Origin: Novosphingobium sp. ZN18A2 | Lineage (GTDB): Bacteria; Pseudomonadota; Alphaproteobacteria; Sphingomonadales; Sphingomonadaceae | Direction: 5' to 3' | Assembly: GCF_036784765.1 (NCBI RefSeq) | Contig: NZ_CP136651.1 | Coordinates: 3,236,001 to 3,300,000, forward strand | DNA length: 64,000 nucleotides | Shown: piece after piece, positions 52,984 through 62,181 of the stretch | Position numbering within the stretch: position 1 is the stretch's first letter | How the letters are laid out: each line of letters begins with the position of its first letter | Made by a program: the position numbers and the translations under genes | Notes under the pieces: generated by a model | What the model was told of the DNA's origin: nothing | The model's database searches: none | Seen by the model: the letters and a program-made list of their open reading frames with translations, nothing else

Positions 52984-53006
52984 ACGCCGCCCGGTCCGGG
53001 CGGCGT
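52984..53006 (-). terminator. Hairpin at the end of the HxlR-type gene
   Basis: ACGCCGCCCG-GTC-CGGGCGGCGT is a perfect 10-bp hairpin that abuts the stop of the minus-strand HxlR gene at 53007. No T-run follows on that strand; it may stabilise the 3' end. Confidence 0.45.
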
Positions 53007-53522
53007 TCATGCAACGGCCGAAGCCTTGCGCCGGGCCTCTTCCGCATCCACGTCCACCCGGTTGCGCCACGTCAACTCGTGTCCGTCCAGGATGCGTCCG
53101 TCGTGCGCGAGGATAGAGACAGGGCCGATCGGCTGCCCGTCGCGCGCGTCGCACAGCACGGGGTCGGACGGCACGCCCAGCGCCCATTTTTCGCCCCACT
53201 GGCGCAAGGCGAGCATGGCGGGCAGCAGATCATACCCCTTGTCGGTCAGGCGATATTCGATCCGTCGCCGGTCGTCCGCACAATGCTCGCGTTTCAGGAT
53301 GCCAGCCTCGACAAGCCTTGACAGGCGGTTCGAAAGGATGTTCCGGGCTATGCCCAGCGCATCGAGGAAATCCTCGAAATGCCGCACGCCGTTGAAGGCA
53401 GCGCGCAGAATCATAAAAGACCAGCGCTCCCCCATCGCCTGAAGCGCTACGGGGAGACCGCACTGGTCGGTTTCGGCGAGAGGTTCACGTAGCTTGTCCA
53501 TGGACTTGAGGGTGTAACCCAT
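53007..53522 (-). CDS. HxlR family transcriptional regulator
   Basis: The 171-residue protein has an HxlR-type winged helix: CGLPVALQAMGERWSFMILRAAFNGVRHFEDFLDALGIARNILSNRLSRLVEAGILKRE (residues about 22-80) with the conserved Cys at the start that senses oxidants in some members. A 70-residue C-terminal extension contains LTWRNRVDVDAEEARRK. Starts at 53522 and 53501 are both possible. Its promoter region holds a perfect palindrome, so autoregulation is likely. Confidence 0.88.
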   Translation of the reverse strand: MGYTLKSMDKLREPLAETDQCGLPVALQAMGERWSFMILRAAFNGVRHFEDFLDALGIARNILSNRLSRLVEAGILKREHCADDRRRIEYRLTDKGYDLLPAMLALRQWGEKWALGVPSDPVLCDARDGQPIGPVSILAHDGRILDGHELTWRNRVDVDAEEARRKASAVA

Positions 53523-53534
53523 GTTGCCAACCTA

Positions 53535-53559
53535 TTTAAGTTTCTAGTTGCAACTTAAA
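53535..53559. promoter_or_regulatory. Palindromic operator between the HxlR gene and the CC_3452-type gene
   Basis: TTTAAGTT (53535-53542) and AACTTAAA (53552-53559) form a perfect 8-bp inverted repeat with a 9-nt spacer. A -10-like TATAGT at 53563-53568 and two TAGTGAT repeats 10 bp apart (53565 and 53575) follow on the plus strand. The layout suits repression of both divergent genes by a dimeric winged-helix protein such as the HxlR product. Confidence 0.6.
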
Positions 53560-53646
53560 ACCTATAGTGATAGGTAGTGATTCGCAACGGAAATCGTATC
53601 CTCTCCAGATCCATGGATTTCCGGCATTGACCAAAGGGGAAAGACC

Positions 53647-53988
53647 ATGACCGCCATTAGCACCAACGTGCTTCGCAACACGATGATCGCAACCGCCGCC
53701 CTGATCGGCACCGTCGCCACTTTCGGCGTAACCACCACGCCGGTTCGCGCGGCGGAAACCTATTACACCGCCAAGCTGGCCGCGCCGGTCGACGGCGAAC
53801 AGCGTGCCGTTCTGGGCGATACGATGTGGACCTGCGCAGGCGACAGCTGCACCGCCCCGCGCGACACCTCGCGCCCGAAGATCACGTGCGAACGCCTGGT
53901 CAAGAAGTTCGGCGAAGTGTCCTCGTTCGCCACGCCGAAGGGGGAACTTTCGGGCAAGAAGCTGGCTGGCTGCAACGCCAAGGCCTGA
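53647..53988 (+). CDS. CC_3452-type small secreted protein
   Basis: The 113-residue protein has a long signal-like N-terminus (cleavage likely after VRAAE-region near residue 38). A conserved block follows: AETYYTAKLAAPVDGEQRAVLGDTMWTCAGDSCTAPRDTSRPKITCERLVKKFGEVSSFATPKGELSGKKLAGCNAKA with four Cys that could form two disulfides. I recognise it as the small alphaproteobacterial family named after Caulobacter CC_3452; its function is unknown. It is divergent from the HxlR gene and followed by a strong terminator. Confidence 0.78.
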   Translation: MTAISTNVLRNTMIATAALIGTVATFGVTTTPVRAAETYYTAKLAAPVDGEQRAVLGDTMWTCAGDSCTAPRDTSRPKITCERLVKKFGEVSSFATPKGELSGKKLAGCNAKA

Positions 53989-54046
53989 TTTCCGCCATCT
54001 CCAGCGCGCGCCCGGTTCCAATCCCATCGGAGCGCGCCTGACTGAC

Positions 54047-54094
54047 GGGCCGCGGCACCGGATCGAATTCCGGCCGCCGCGGCCCGCATTTTTT
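54047..54094 (+). terminator. Rho-independent terminator after the CC_3452-type gene
   Basis: A perfect 10-bp stem GGGCCGCGGC/GCCGCGGCCC with a 19-nt loop that itself folds (CCGGATCGAATTCCGG) is followed by GCATTTTTTG. It starts 59 nt after the stop. Confidence 0.8.
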
Positions 54095-54149
54095 GTTGTT
54101 CGCCCGATTTTGCGGTGACCCGCCGGCGCGCGTCACTATAGTCGCGCGT

Positions 54150-54860
54150 ATGCGTATCCCAGCCCTTTTGGCCGCCGCTTCGCTTGTCCTGCCGCTTCCC
54201 GCCGCCGCACAGCAAGCCGCCCCGCCCCCGCCGGACCTATCGAAACTCACGCTGGAACATCGCGCCGCGCTGAAATGCGCCGCCGTTTTCGCGATCGTCG
54301 CGTCCGAACAGCAGCGCGGCGTGGAAAGCGCGCTCGAATGGCCGCCGCTCGGCTGGCGCGGCAAGGAATACTTCGTGCGCACCAGCGCGCGGGTGATCGA
54401 TGAGGCCGGGCTGACGAAGGAACAGGTGCGCGACCTTCTGGTGGCCGATGTCGCCGCGTTCCAGAAACAGGCGGTCGACTCGCACGATCCCGACGGAACG
54501 GTAAAGGCGGCGATGAAACCGTGCCTGACGCTGCTCGACGCCGCGATCCCGCCGCTGCAGACGCCCGACCTGCTTACCTGCAGCGCGATCCTGCAACTCG
54601 CCTATGACGAGGTGCACACGCGCGAGGGATTGAGCGCGTCTGCAAAAGACCTGAAGACGCTGGCCCTTGTGCTGAAGGACCGCGCGAGAAAGCAGCTAAT
54701 CGCCGGCGGCAAGAGCGGCAATGAGGCCGACCGCGCGATCGAACAGGCGCATGACAGGGTGGTCGGGGAAGACGCGGACAAGAGCAAGGGCGGCGCCAAC
54801 CGCTATGACATCAACGTGTGCTTCGACCTCGCCAAGCCGGACAAGGCCAAGCATTATTGA
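54150..54860 (+). CDS. Exported protein of unknown function
   Basis: The 236-residue product has a signal peptide (MRIPALLAAASLVLPLPAAAQ) and a mature helical domain with Cys in ALKCAAVFAI, MKPCLTLL, LLTCSAILQ and NVCFDLA, which may form two disulfides. A segment EQQRGVESALEWPPLGWRGKEYF and repeats of charged helices follow. It looks like a sphingomonad-conserved secreted protein; I cannot assign a family. It is a single gene. Confidence 0.7.
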   Translation: MRIPALLAAASLVLPLPAAAQQAAPPPPDLSKLTLEHRAALKCAAVFAIVASEQQRGVESALEWPPLGWRGKEYFVRTSARVIDEAGLTKEQVRDLLVADVAAFQKQAVDSHDPDGTVKAAMKPCLTLLDAAIPPLQTPDLLTCSAILQLAYDEVHTREGLSASAKDLKTLALVLKDRARKQLIAGGKSGNEADRAIEQAHDRVVGEDADKSKGGANRYDINVCFDLAKPDKAKHY

Positions 54861-54967
54861 TGCGGCCCCCGGCAGCGCGCGCCCGCCGCACTCCGATTTG
54901 ACTTGGCAGGCGCGCCCCACCGGCTAGTCTGTTTGCGGCGCTTTTTCGCTGTTTGGAGGGAATTGCC

Positions 54968-55948
54968 GTGAACGGTCTGCTGATACTTCTGGTCGTGCTG
55001 GTGATCGTCTATCTCGTCACCGGGATCCGGGTGGTCCGGCAGGGCTATGTCTATACCGTCGAAAGGCTGGGCAAGTTCACGCTGGCGGCGTCGCCGGGGC
55101 TGCATTTCATCGTGCCCTTCGTCGACCGCGTCGGCCGCAAGATCAACATGATGGAACAGGTGCTCGACATTCCCGGGCAGGAGATCATCACGCGCGACAA
55201 CGCGATGGTCGGCGTGGACGCTGTGGTGTTTTTCCAGGTGCTGGACCCGGGCAAGGCGGCTTACGAGGTCGCCAATCTCACCGTCGCGCTGATGCAGCTT
55301 ACCACCACCAACCTGCGCACGGTGATGGGCAGCATGGACCTTGATGAAACGCTGTCGAAGCGCGACGAGATCAACGCGCGGCTGCTGGCGGTGATCGACC
55401 ATGCGACATCGCCCTGGGGCGTGAAGATCACGCGGATAGAGATCAAGGATATCCGCCCGCCGCTCGACATATCGAACGCGATGGCCCGCCAGATGAAGGC
55501 GGAGCGTGAAAAGCGCGCGCAGATCCTGGAAGCCGAAGGCGAAAAGCAGGCCGAGATCCTGCGCGCCGAGGGCGAGAAGCAGTCCAACATCCTCGAGGCG
55601 GAGGGCCGCCGCGAAGCCGCTTTCCGCAATGCCGAAGCGCGCGAACGCGAAGCCGAGGCCGAAGCGAAGGCCACGCTGGTCGTTTCCGAAGCGATCGCCA
55701 GTTCGGGCACGCAGGCGCTGAACTATTTCGTCGCGCAGAAATACGTGGAGGCGGTGCAGAAGTTCGCCACGTCGCCCAACGCCAAGACCATCCTGTTCCC
55801 GGTGGAAGCAACGCAGCTGATCGGCTCTCTGGGCGGGATCGGCGAACTGGTGAAGGAAGCCGTCGGCGCGCCGCCCGCCGCCTCTCCGCAACCGCCGCGC
55901 ACCACGGTGCCGCGCACCGCCGCGCCGCCACGCCAGACGGAGGGCTGA
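54968..55948 (+). CDS. qmcA: SPFH/Band 7 membrane protein (QmcA/stomatin type)
   Basis: The 326-residue protein has one N-terminal membrane helix (LLILLVVLVIVYLVTGI) and the SPFH domain (VRQGYVYTVERLGKFT, HFIVPFVDRVGRKINMMEQVLDIPGQEIITRDNAMVGVDAVVFFQVLD). A long coiled coil of EAEGEKQAEILRAEGEKQ-type repeats and a Pro-rich tail follow. It forms a membrane cage and works with NfeD-family partners. The GTG at 54968 is preceded by GGAGGG; NfeD follows 4 nt after its stop, confirming the pair. Confidence 0.92.
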   Translation: MNGLLILLVVLVIVYLVTGIRVVRQGYVYTVERLGKFTLAASPGLHFIVPFVDRVGRKINMMEQVLDIPGQEIITRDNAMVGVDAVVFFQVLDPGKAAYEVANLTVALMQLTTTNLRTVMGSMDLDETLSKRDEINARLLAVIDHATSPWGVKITRIEIKDIRPPLDISNAMARQMKAEREKRAQILEAEGEKQAEILRAEGEKQSNILEAEGRREAAFRNAEAREREAEAEAKATLVVSEAIASSGTQALNYFVAQKYVEAVQKFATSPNAKTILFPVEATQLIGSLGGIGELVKEAVGAPPAASPQPPRTTVPRTAAPPRQTEG

Positions 55949-55952
55949 ACCG

Positions 55953-56405
55953 ATGCTGGACAGCTTTGTGGCGACCGTTACCAGCCACTGGGGCTGGCTG
56001 GCACTGGGCGTGGGGCTTGCCATCGCCGAGATGCTGGCGCCGGGCTATTTCCTGATCTGGATCGCCGCTGCCGCCTTCCTGACCGGGATCATCGCCGCGC
56101 AGCTTCCGGTGGGGCTGGCGGCGCAGGTTGTGATCTTCGTGGTGCTGGCCGCGCTCGTCCTGTTCGGTGCGCGGTCGTGGCTGGCCGACAACCCGATCGA
56201 GAGCGCGGACCCCAACATGAACGATCGCGGCGCAAGGCTGATCGGCGAAACGGTGATCGTGACCCATGCGATAGACGGCGGCTCCGGACGGGTGAAACAG
56301 GGCGATTCGGAATGGATCGCGCGCGGCCCGGACGCCGAACCCGGCACACGGATGCGCGTATCGGGGCACGATGGCGCGATCCTGCTGGTCGAACACTTGC
56401 ACTGA
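55953..56405 (+). CDS. NfeD family protein
   Basis: The 150-residue protein has three membrane segments ([47 protein letters not shown]). A soluble OB-fold domain at residues about 90-150 follows ([31 protein letters not shown]). It lacks the ClpP-like protease domain of long NfeD. It is the usual partner of the SPFH gene directly upstream. Confidence 0.9.
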   Translation: MLDSFVATVTSHWGWLALGVGLAIAEMLAPGYFLIWIAAAAFLTGIIAAQLPVGLAAQVVIFVVLAALVLFGARSWLADNPIESADPNMNDRGARLIGETVIVTHAIDGGSGRVKQGDSEWIARGPDAEPGTRMRVSGHDGAILLVEHLH

Positions 56406-56451
56406 CGCGGGGCCGCATCCCATATCCCTTGGCAACAAGGGAGAATCGAAC

Positions 56452-56853
56452 GTGTCCGACAAGATCCAGCTGACCGACGCCGAATGGCGCGAACGCCTTA
56501 CGCCCGAGCAGTATCAGGTGCTGCGCCAGGCGGGGACGGAGCGCGCCTTCACCGGCAAGTACGAAAAGAACAAGGCCGCCGGCATGTATCGTTGCGCTGG
56601 GTGCGGTGCGCCGCTGTTCCTGTCCGGAACCAAGTATGACAGCGGATCGGGCTGGCCCAGCTTCACCGCGCCGGTCGACGGCGAAGCGGTGGAAGTCCAC
56701 CGCGATGCGTCGCACGGCATGGTCCGCACCGAAGTGCGCTGCGCGAAGTGCGAAGGGCATCTTGGCCACGTTTTCCCGGATGGCCCCGGCCCCGACGGGC
56801 TGCGTTACTGCATGAACAGCGCATCGCTCGATTTCGAACCGCAAGACGATTGA
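56452..56853 (+). CDS. msrB: Methionine-R-sulfoxide reductase MsrB
   Basis: The 133-residue enzyme reduces Met-R-sulfoxide. The zinc cluster is CAGCGAPLF and [12 protein letters not shown], the substrate region is [14 protein letters not shown], and the catalytic Cys is in [14 protein letters not shown] resolving Cys cannot be assigned with confidence. The start is GTG at 56452, preceded by AAGGGAGAA. It fits the protein-repair theme of the neighbouring SPFH pair. Confidence 0.95.
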   Translation: MSDKIQLTDAEWRERLTPEQYQVLRQAGTERAFTGKYEKNKAAGMYRCAGCGAPLFLSGTKYDSGSGWPSFTAPVDGEAVEVHRDASHGMVRTEVRCAKCEGHLGHVFPDGPGPDGLRYCMNSASLDFEPQDD

Positions 56854-56986
56854 TCCGGCATTTGCCGCGCGAAAACGGGCGCTTTTTCCGTCCGCGCGAG
56901 AAATCGATTAATTCCCGGTTACAACTTGCCTATGCATGGGCGAATGGACGGGCGCGGATGCCCGCGAGGGAAACGATAACAGCGTA

Positions 56987-59212
56987 ATGGCAAGACGGGA
57001 CACCCCGCGCGGCTCTGGTTCGGGCCGCTCATCACGATCACGCAAGGCAAAGCCGTTCTGGCGGCGATGGCTCGGACGGCTGTTCGTCTGGGGCCTGGCC
57101 TTCGCGTTGCTGGGCGCGATCGTGCTGGGCGTGGCCGTCGCGATGACAGAGCGTTCGCTGCCCAGCTACCAGTCGCTGAAGTCCAGCCAGACCGGCCAGA
57201 TGATCGTGGTGCGCGCGAACGACGGGTCCGAACTCGTCACGCTTGGCCCCAGCTATGGCAAGTGGGTGCCCTATGCCCAGATCCCGAAGACGATGACCGA
57301 AGCGATCGTTTCGACGGAGGACCGGCGTTATCGCGACCATTTCGGCATCGATCCGCTGGGCATCGCCCGGTCGATCATGGTGCGCGTGGAAACCGGCCAC
57401 TGGCGGCAGGGCGGATCGACGATCACCCAGCAGCTGGCACGCAACATCTTCCTCAACAATTCCAAGACCTTCGCCCGCAAGGCACGCGAAGCGGTCCTGG
57501 CGCTGGCGCTGGAACAGAAATTCTCGAAAGACCAGATACTCGAGCTGTATCTGAACAAGGTCTATTTCGGCGGCGGCGCCTATGGCATCGACGCGGCCAG
57601 CCGCAAGTTCTTCGGCCATCCCGCGCAGCAGCTGACCTTGGGCGAATCCGCGATTGTCGCGGGGCTGGTGAAGGCACCGTCGCACTATTCGCCCACCGCC
57701 GACGCCGAAGCCGGGAAGGAGCGCGCGCACGTGGTGCTGGGCCTGATGGTCCGCCACGGCGCGATCACCCAGGCCCAGGCGGACGCGGTAAACCTGGACA
57801 AGGTGAAGCTGGCGAAGGAAACCGGGCAGAACTCGGTGCGCTATTTCACCGACTGGGCGCTGCCCCAGCTAGACGTGCTGCTGCCCGAAAACGACAAGCC
57901 GATAGAAGTCTGGACCACGCTCGATCCCGGCATGCAGCGCGCGGCCACCGCGGCGATCAAGGCCAATGCCCCCAAGGGCGCGCAAGGCGCGCTGGTCAGC
58001 CTTGACCGTGACGGCGCTGTGCTGGCGATGGTGGGCGGCACCGATTACGTGACCAGCAACTATAACCGCGCGACGGACGCGATGCGCCAGCCCGGCTCTG
58101 CATGGAAGCTGTTCGTCTATATGGCCGCGCTGGAAGCGGGATATACGCCCGACGACCGCGTGGTTGACGAGCCGGTGACGATCGACGGGTGGAGCCCCAA
58201 GAACGCGGGCAACCACTATGCCGGCGCAATCGACGTGCGCAGCGCCTTTGCCTATTCGAAGAACACCGTTGCCGCGCAACTGGGCAACGAAGTTGGCTTT
58301 GCCGCGGTAGCGGGAATGGCGCGGCGCTTTGGCATCACCACGCCGATCAACACGATGCCCGCGATGGTGCTGGGCAGTTCGGAAGTGCGCGTGATCGACA
58401 TGACGCGCGCCTTTGCGGGCGTGGAGGCGAAGGGCCAGCTGGTCACGCCATACGGCATCCGCAAGGTGACGACGACCGACGGCGAAGTGCTGTACCAGCA
58501 CCAGCCCAACCCGCCGCAAGTCCTCGTCCCGCCCTATGTCGTGGCCGGAATTACCGACCTGTTGCAGACCACGGTCAACACCGGCACGGGCCGCGCCGCG
58601 CAGATCGGCCGGCCGGTCGCGGGCAAGACCGGAACGACCAGCTCCGACAAGGACGGTTGGTTCGTGGGCTTTTCCAGCGGGATCACCACCGGCGTATGGA
58701 TGGGCCGCGACGATGCCAAACCGGTGCCTGGACTTCACGGCGGCGCCGCGCCTGCGCGGGCCTTTGCCGCCTATATGCGCTATGCCACCGCCAAGCGGCC
58801 GGTCGAGCATTTCGATACCGAGGTGAAACTGCCCCAATGGCAGCTTGAACCGGACGACGAGGCCTATCAGGGCGATCCGGGCGACTATTACTATGTCGAC
58901 GAGCAGGGCAACCTGGTCGATCCGTCGCACGCCGGCCAGCAAGACCAGCCGCAGCGCCCGGCCGATGGCCAGCCACTGCCCTCCGGCCCGGACGGCCTTG
59001 TCCCGGCGGGTCCGCCCCCGCCCGCCGCTGGCGAGGATTTCCTCGACCGTGCGACCGGGAAGCAGGACGGGCAGGGCACCACGCAAACGGGCGCGCTTTC
59101 CCCCGACGTGAAGCGCAACATCGCACCGCGTCCGCGCATGGCGCCAACGCCCACGCCGATACCCACGCGAACCGTGGCCCCGCCTTCCGTGCCGCGCCCG
59201 TCCGGTTACTGA
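56987..59212 (+). CDS. Class A penicillin-binding protein (glycosyltransferase/transpeptidase)
   Basis: The 741-residue bifunctional enzyme polymerises and cross-links peptidoglycan. After a basic cytoplasmic segment and one membrane helix (about residues 34-54) comes the GT51 domain (STEDRRYRDHFGIDPLG, GGSTITQQLARNIFL, LELYLNKVYFGGGAYGI). The transpeptidase follows with SAWK (nucleophile Ser in RQPGSAWKLFVY), SKN (AYSKNTVAAQ) and KTGT. A long Pro/Gln-rich tail of about 130 residues ends it. ATG 56987 is used; an in-frame ATG at 56936 would add 17 residues. Confidence 0.93.
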   Translation: MARRDTPRGSGSGRSSRSRKAKPFWRRWLGRLFVWGLAFALLGAIVLGVAVAMTERSLPSYQSLKSSQTGQMIVVRANDGSELVTLGPSYGKWVPYAQIPKTMTEAIVSTEDRRYRDHFGIDPLGIARSIMVRVETGHWRQGGSTITQQLARNIFLNNSKTFARKAREAVLALALEQKFSKDQILELYLNKVYFGGGAYGIDAASRKFFGHPAQQLTLGESAIVAGLVKAPSHYSPTADAEAGKERAHVVLGLMVRHGAITQAQADAVNLDKVKLAKETGQNSVRYFTDWALPQLDVLLPENDKPIEVWTTLDPGMQRAATAAIKANAPKGAQGALVSLDRDGAVLAMVGGTDYVTSNYNRATDAMRQPGSAWKLFVYMAALEAGYTPDDRVVDEPVTIDGWSPKNAGNHYAGAIDVRSAFAYSKNTVAAQLGNEVGFAAVAGMARRFGITTPINTMPAMVLGSSEVRVIDMTRAFAGVEAKGQLVTPYGIRKVTTTDGEVLYQHQPNPPQVLVPPYVVAGITDLLQTTVNTGTGRAAQIGRPVAGKTGTTSSDKDGWFVGFSSGITTGVWMGRDDAKPVPGLHGGAAPARAFAAYMRYATAKRPVEHFDTEVKLPQWQLEPDDEAYQGDPGDYYYVDEQGNLVDPSHAGQQDQPQRPADGQPLPSGPDGLVPAGPPPPAAGEDFLDRATGKQDGQGTTQTGALSPDVKRNIAPRPRMAPTPTPIPTRTVAPPSVPRPSGY

Positions 59213-59298
59213 AACACGCGAACCATTTCGGCTTCCATGCGTTGATCGGGTATGATGGCGGGCCACGGGCCTGCGGCCGATACGCATGGGAGACGAAA

Positions 59299-59538
59299 AT
59301 GGGACTGCTGAACTGGGCGGCTGCGGGGATCGCCGGCGGCTATGCCATCTATCGCATCGCCAATCGTTCACGCCGGCGGCACGCCGCGCTGCCGGGCCGG
59401 AACGGCTTTGGCGGCAACTTTTCCAAGGTGCGCGATGCCGGGGCGGACGCACAGCGCGACCGTCCCGTGCAATGGGACAAGGTGGACGAAGCGATGGACG
59501 AAACCTTCCCGGCCAGCGACCCGCCTGCCAGCTATTGA
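59299..59538 (+). CDS. Small protein with DETFPASDPP motif
   Basis: The 79-residue product has a short hydrophobic N-terminus (LLNWAAAGIAGGYAIYRI), a basic stretch, then the motif EAMDETFPASDPPASY at the C-terminus. This ETFPASDPP motif recurs at the C-terminus of many unrelated small bacterial proteins; its role is not established. It follows the PBP gene by 86 nt and precedes a bidirectional terminator. Confidence 0.75.
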   Translation: MGLLNWAAAGIAGGYAIYRIANRSRRRHAALPGRNGFGGNFSKVRDAGADAQRDRPVQWDKVDEAMDETFPASDPPASY

Positions 59539-59621
59539 CGCCCGACAGCTTAGGGCGCGTGGACAGGTAAAAGCCTGAAGCTAACCGTTCCTACGCTGGG
59601 ATGGCGGGATAAGGGAACGCG

Positions 59622-59660
59622 AAAAGGGCCGCGCCGGGCTTATACCGGCGCGGCCCTTTT
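59622..59660. terminator. Bidirectional rho-independent terminator
   Basis: A perfect stem AAAAGGGCCGCGCCGG/CCGGCGCGGCCCTTTT with loop GCTTATA lies between the plus-strand small gene and the minus-strand Do protease. The A-run on one side and T-run on the other make it work in both directions. Confidence 0.93.
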
Positions 59661-59684
59661 GCATGGCCTGCTCGCTGCGCCTGG

Positions 59685-61208
59685 TCAGCGCAGGCGGATA
59701 GGCACGTAGATGGCCGGCTGGCCGCGCCGCTTCACGCGCAGCAGAAGCGCTTCGCGCCCGTCGGCCTTGGCCGCGCGCACCGCCGATTCGAGGTCGCCCG
59801 GAGAGGCGACGTCGCGATAGTTCGCCGACATGATGATATCGCCGCGCTGCAAGCCCTTGGCCGCCGCGTCGGACGAATTGTCGACGCCTGTCACCACAAC
59901 GCCGGTCACGTCTCCCGCGCCAAGCTGGCGCGCGATCTGCGGGGTCAGCGTGATCACGCCCAGCCCCAGCGACTTCTCGATCGTGCCGGACTGGTCCTGC
60001 TGGTCCTGTCCGTTGGCGAAAGGATTGTTGTCCTGGCTGTTCGGGTCGAACGATTGCTGCGCAAGTTCCTTCTCGCTCGGCCGCGTGGCGACCGTGACGT
60101 TCAGCGTCATGCGCTTGCCGTTGCGGATCACCTCAAGCGGGATGCGCGTGCCCGGAGGCGTGTTGGCCACCAGGTAGGACAGCGACTGGTCGGGCGTCAC
60201 GTCCTTGCCGTTGACGGCGGTGACCACGTCGCCCGCCTTGATACCGGCCTTGCCCGCGGGTCCGTCCGGCTCGACCGCCTGGATGAATTCACCACGGTTG
60301 TGCGCAATGCCCAGCGAATCCGCCAGGTCGTCGCTCACCGCCTGAATGCGCACGCCCAGATAGCCGCGCTCGATCTTTTCGCCCTTGATCAGCTTCTGCA
60401 CGATCGGCGCCGCCGTATCGGCGGGGATCGCGAAGCCGATGCCCACGCTGCCGCCGGTGGGCGAGAAGATCGCGTTGTTGATGCCGATCACCTGGCCCTG
60501 CATGTCGAACATCGGCCCGCCCGAGTTGCCCCGGTTGATCGATGCGTCGGTCTGCAGATAGCGGTCATAGGCGCTGCCCGATCCGGTGTTGCGATACACC
60601 GCCGAGATGATGCCGGCCGTCACCGTGCCGCCCAGCCCGAACGGGTTGCCGATCGCCAGAACCCAGTCGCCCACGCGCGCCTTGCGCGAATCCCCGAACT
60701 TCACGAACGGGAACGGCTTGGTGCGGTTGATCTTCAGCACCGCAAGGTCGGACGCATCGTCGCTGCCGACCAGCTTGGCCGGATACTCTGTGCCGTCCTG
60801 CAGGGTGACGGTGATCGATTCCACCTTGCCCTTGCCGTCGGCGGTGATGACGTGGTTGTTGGTGACCACATAACCATCGGCCGAAATGATGAAGCCCGAC
60901 CCCAGCGACTGCGCCTCACGCGTGGTCGTGCCGCCGCCCTGGCCGCCGAACATGTCGCCGAAGGGCGTTCCGGCAAAGGGATTGGTCTGCACGCGCATGC
61001 GCTGGCGGGTGGAGATGTTGACCACCGCCGGCTGAAGCTGCTCTGTCAGGTCCGCAAAGCTGGATGGGGCACCTGCACGCGGCACCACGGTGCGCATTTC
61101 GGTCTGGTCGTTCTGCGCAACCTGCGCACCGGCGGGAAAGCCCGTGGCAAGGGTGAGCGCGCTCCCGGCGAGGAGGAGTGCGGTGGTTACTCCGTAGGCG
61201 TATCGCAC
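59685..61208 (-). CDS. Do/DegQ-type periplasmic serine protease
   Basis: The 507-residue protein has a signal peptide, then a trypsin-like domain with the triad His in VVTNNHVITA, Asp in SDDASDLAVLKI and Ser in INRGNSGGPMFD. Two PDZ domains follow (about residues 285-375 and 410-500) separated by a Gln/Asn-rich linker (SQDNNPFANGQDQQDQ). It degrades or refolds damaged envelope proteins. It follows hflC by 129 nt on the same strand, giving the hflK-hflC-degQ-like order common in alphaproteobacteria. Confidence 0.95.
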   Translation of the reverse strand: MRYAYGVTTALLLAGSALTLATGFPAGAQVAQNDQTEMRTVVPRAGAPSSFADLTEQLQPAVVNISTRQRMRVQTNPFAGTPFGDMFGGQGGGTTTREAQSLGSGFIISADGYVVTNNHVITADGKGKVESITVTLQDGTEYPAKLVGSDDASDLAVLKINRTKPFPFVKFGDSRKARVGDWVLAIGNPFGLGGTVTAGIISAVYRNTGSGSAYDRYLQTDASINRGNSGGPMFDMQGQVIGINNAIFSPTGGSVGIGFAIPADTAAPIVQKLIKGEKIERGYLGVRIQAVSDDLADSLGIAHNRGEFIQAVEPDGPAGKAGIKAGDVVTAVNGKDVTPDQSLSYLVANTPPGTRIPLEVIRNGKRMTLNVTVATRPSEKELAQQSFDPNSQDNNPFANGQDQQDQSGTIEKSLGLGVITLTPQIARQLGAGDVTGVVVTGVDNSSDAAAKGLQRGDIIMSANYRDVASPGDLESAVRAAKADGREALLLRVKRRGQPAIYVPIRLR

Positions 61209-61337
61209 GTGTCTTGTATCCTCTTGCTATTCGCAGTCGTGCGGGCACTTGGCCGCGTTACGATCCCCGGTATCCCTACAACCTGCATACGCCTGAACAT
61301 GGTTTGAATATGCGCGGGCGCAAGCCTTACAAATCGG

Positions 61338-62180
61338 TCACTTTCCCTTGAACTGCTTCAGGTACTCGTTGTCGGGCGACAGGATGATGGAAGTCTGGCC
61401 GTCCTTCGAATCGAAGGTCGTGTCATAGCTCTGCATCGCCCGGTAGAAATCATAGAACTTCGGATCCTTGCCAAAGGCGTCGGCATAGGTCTTTGCCGCC
61501 TGGGCTTCGGCCTCGGCCCGGATGATCTGCGCCTTCTTGTCGCCCTGCGCGCGGATCGTCGCCGCTTCCTGCTGGCGCGCGGTCTGCATACGGGTAAACG
61601 CGCTTTCCAGCGGCGCGCCGTCGGGCAGGTCGGCCCGCTTGATGCGCACGTCGATCACCTGCGCGCCATATTCGCGCGCTTCCTTGTCCAGCCCCTTGCG
61701 GATGTTGTCCATCGCCGCGCCGCGTTCCGCCGTAAGCAACGACGCGAACGTGCGCTTGCCCAGTTCCTGGCGAAGCTGCGAGTTGAGGATCGGCTGGAGC
61801 TGTTCGGCCACGCGCTCGGTCGTGCCGGCGGTCTCGTACATCTTGACCGGGTCGATCACGCGGAAGCGGGCATAGGCGTCCACCATCAGGCGCTGCTGGT
61901 CCGAACTGGTCACCTGCTGGCTTTGCATGTCGACGTCGAGCACGCGCTTGTCGATCCACACCACCTGTTCCAGCAGCGGAATGCGCCACGAAAGCCCGGC
62001 GCCGGTCTGGCCATAGGGCTGGTTGGGCTTGAAGCGGTTGATCACCCGCACCGGATCGCCCAGCCGGACGACAACGGCCTGTTCGTTTTCGGGCACGACG
62101 ATCGCCACGCTGAGCGCCGCGACCACCAGGATCACGATTGCGACAATAGCCGCCTTCTGGTCCCTGAAGAACTGTTCCAT
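61338..62180 (-). CDS. hflC: HflC, SPFH-domain modulator of FtsH
   Basis: The 280-residue protein has an N-terminal membrane anchor (AAIVAIVILVVAALSVAIVVPENEQAVVVRLG) and the SPFH domain (RIPLLEQVVWIDKRVLDVDMQSQQVTSSDQQRLMVDAYARFRV). The C-terminal helix contains repeats of the EAEAQAAKTYADAFG kind. With HflK it forms a cage around the FtsH protease. It begins 1 nt after hflK. Confidence 0.95.
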   Translation of the reverse strand: MEQFFRDQKAAIVAIVILVVAALSVAIVVPENEQAVVVRLGDPVRVINRFKPNQPYGQTGAGLSWRIPLLEQVVWIDKRVLDVDMQSQQVTSSDQQRLMVDAYARFRVIDPVKMYETAGTTERVAEQLQPILNSQLRQELGKRTFASLLTAERGAAMDNIRKGLDKEAREYGAQVIDVRIKRADLPDGAPLESAFTRMQTARQQEAATIRAQGDKKAQIIRAEAEAQAAKTYADAFGKDPKFYDFYRAMQSYDTTFDSKDGQTSIILSPDNEYLKQFKGK

Positions 62181-62181
62181 G

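Noticed and set aside
56864..56887. Terminator after msrB
   Set aside because: Only a 4-bp GCGC/GCGC stem precedes the TTTTT, too weak to call.
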